From Paracoccaceae bacterium (GTDB lineage: Bacteria > Pseudomonadota > Alphaproteobacteria > Rhodobacterales > Rhodobacteraceae): a DNA stretch of 64,000 nucleotides. Made by a program: the position numbers and the translations under genes. The DNA lies in NCBI GenBank assembly GCA_020630695.1, contig JAHDIS010000013.1, positions 1 to 64,000 of the forward strand, read 5' to 3'. Within the stretch, counting starts at the first letter, position 1. Every line of letters begins with the position of its first letter. The notes beneath the pieces are model-generated. The model ran no database searches and was not told the DNA's origin. It saw only the letters and a list, made by a program, of their open reading frames with translations. Of this stretch, positions 63,147 through 64,000 are shown piece after piece.

Positions 63147-64000
63147 ATGACCGACCGGTTTCGCCTGACAATGGCACAGCTGAATCCCACCGTTGGCGAC
63201 CTGGCCGGCAACGCCGCAAAAGCGCGCGAAGCCTGGGAGCAGGCCAAAGCGGCTGAGGCAGATTTTGTTGCTTTGCCTGAAATGTTTTTGACGGGTTACC
63301 AGACGCAGGATTTGGTGACCAAACCCGCTTTTGTTGCCGATGTGGAAAGCCACATGCAGGATCTCGCGGCTCAGTGTGCCGATGGGCCTGCCATGGGGAT
63401 CGGCGGGCCGTCATTTGGCGAAGACGGCAAGCTGCACAACAGCTATTGGATTTTGTATCGCGGTGAAGTTTTGGCGCAGACGCATAAATTCTTCCTGCCG
63501 AACTTTAACGTGTTTGACGAGGTTCGCCTGTTTTCGCGCAGTCGGATGCAGGGCCCCGTTGCCATTGGTGGCATCCGATTGGGCACGCCGATCTGCGAAG
63601 ACGCATGGTACCCGGATGTTGTCGAAGCCATGGAAGAATCCGGTGCCGAAATCCTGATGGTTCCAAACGGTTCGCCCTATTTCCGCAACAAGTTCGAGAC
63701 CCGTCTCAACCATATGGTTTCGCGAGTCGTCGAGTCTGGTCTGCCGCTTGTCTATCTCAACATGGTCGGCGGTCAGGATGATCAGGTTTTTGACGGTGGT
63801 TCATTCGTTCTGAACCCACACGGCAAGCTGGCCGTTCAATTGCCGACGTTCGATGAAGCCATCGAACACGTCGATTTCACGCGTGGCGATGACGGCAACT
63901 GGGCCGCGACCCAAGGCACGGTCGCCCCCATGGCCGATGAGTGGGAGCTCGACTACCGCGTGATGGTCATGGGATTGCGTGACTACATGGGCAAAACCGG
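63147..64000 (+). CDS. nadE: glutamine-dependent NAD+ synthetase (5' part)
   Basis: The first 284 codons of an NAD+ synthase of the glutamine-hydrolysing type; the gene runs past the window end. Visible is the N-terminal nitrilase/glutaminase domain with its Glu-Lys-Cys triad: Glu in 'LPEMFLTGY' (about residue 45), Lys in 'THKFFLPN' (about 115) and Cys in 'PICEDAWYP' (about 150). The synthetase domain with the SGGxDS loop must lie beyond position 64000. ATG 63147 follows AAGGAAGGACAGGG. Confidence 0.95.
   Translation, partial: MTDRFRLTMAQLNPTVGDLAGNAAKAREAWEQAKAAEADFVALPEMFLTGYQTQDLVTKPAFVADVESHMQDLAAQCADGPAMGIGGPSFGEDGKLHNSYWILYRGEVLAQTHKFFLPNFNVFDEVRLFSRSRMQGPVAIGGIRLGTPICEDAWYPDVVEAMEESGAEILMVPNGSPYFRNKFETRLNHMVSRVVESGLPLVYLNMVGGQDDQVFDGGSFVLNPHGKLAVQLPTFDEAIEHVDFTRGDDGNWAATQGTVAPMADEWELDYRVMVMGLRDYMGKT

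Overview
The window reads as chromosomal DNA of a marine alphaproteobacterium of the Rhodobacteraceae (Roseobacter group), probably an aerobic anoxygenic phototroph. The evidence is the puhE-hemA-cycA tail of a photosynthesis gene cluster, the FlaF/FlbT/DUF1217 type of flagellar cluster, and the order ubiB-ubiE-mutM-enoyl-CoA hydratase-rpsT-dnaA-dnaN-recF-gyrB. I see no tRNA, rRNA, insertion sequence, prophage or CRISPR array.

Layout. 1-2.7 kb: end of the photosynthesis cluster (puhE, hemA, cycA), with an FNR-type palindrome before cycA. 2.7-8.3 kb: exopolysaccharide genes (Wza-like export lipoprotein, epimerase-like protein, sugar transferase, YjbF and YjbH). 8.5-34.7 kb: a large flagellar cluster holding motor (motA, motB), hook, rod, P- and L-ring, filament and export genes. 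The MS-ring, C-ring and some export genes (fliF, fliG, fliM, fliN, fliP, fliH) are absent from the window. 34.99 kb: a 56-residue exported peptide, unannotated-looking, with its own terminator. 35.3-48.5 kb: ubiquinone genes, a tandem pair of uncharacterised paralogous membrane proteins, mutM, an enoyl-CoA hydratase, rpsT and the dnaA-dnaN-recF-GNAT-gyrB replication block. 48.6-51.4 kb: an aldehyde dehydrogenase and an enolase-superfamily cycloisomerase that look like a piece of a sugar-acid oxidation pathway.

51.4-56.5 kb is the part I find most novel: a tightly packed five-gene operon encoding a KAS III-type condensing enzyme, an OleD-like NAD-dependent dehydrogenase, an HxHxDH metallo-hydrolase, a PaaK/F390-type adenylate-forming enzyme and a BtaA/DUF3419-type SAM enzyme. 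Its promoter (TTGACA, 16 bp, TATTTT) is bracketed by two copies of the inverted repeat TGAAC-N3-GTTCA. The set looks like a small lipid or acyl natural-product pathway under a dedicated repressor encoded elsewhere. The product is unknown.

56.7-64 kb: molybdate ABC transporter modABC, a short-chain dehydrogenase translationally coupled to an Fe-S bacterial photolyase (PhrB type), an exported protein of 18 regular MORN repeats, and the 5' part of a glutamine-dependent NAD+ synthetase that runs off the window.

Coordinates of starts were chosen by ribosome binding sites and family N-termini. Several genes start at GTG (puhE, flgB, flaF, flgJ-like, recF, photolyase). Family assignments rest on reading motifs by eye, with no database search.
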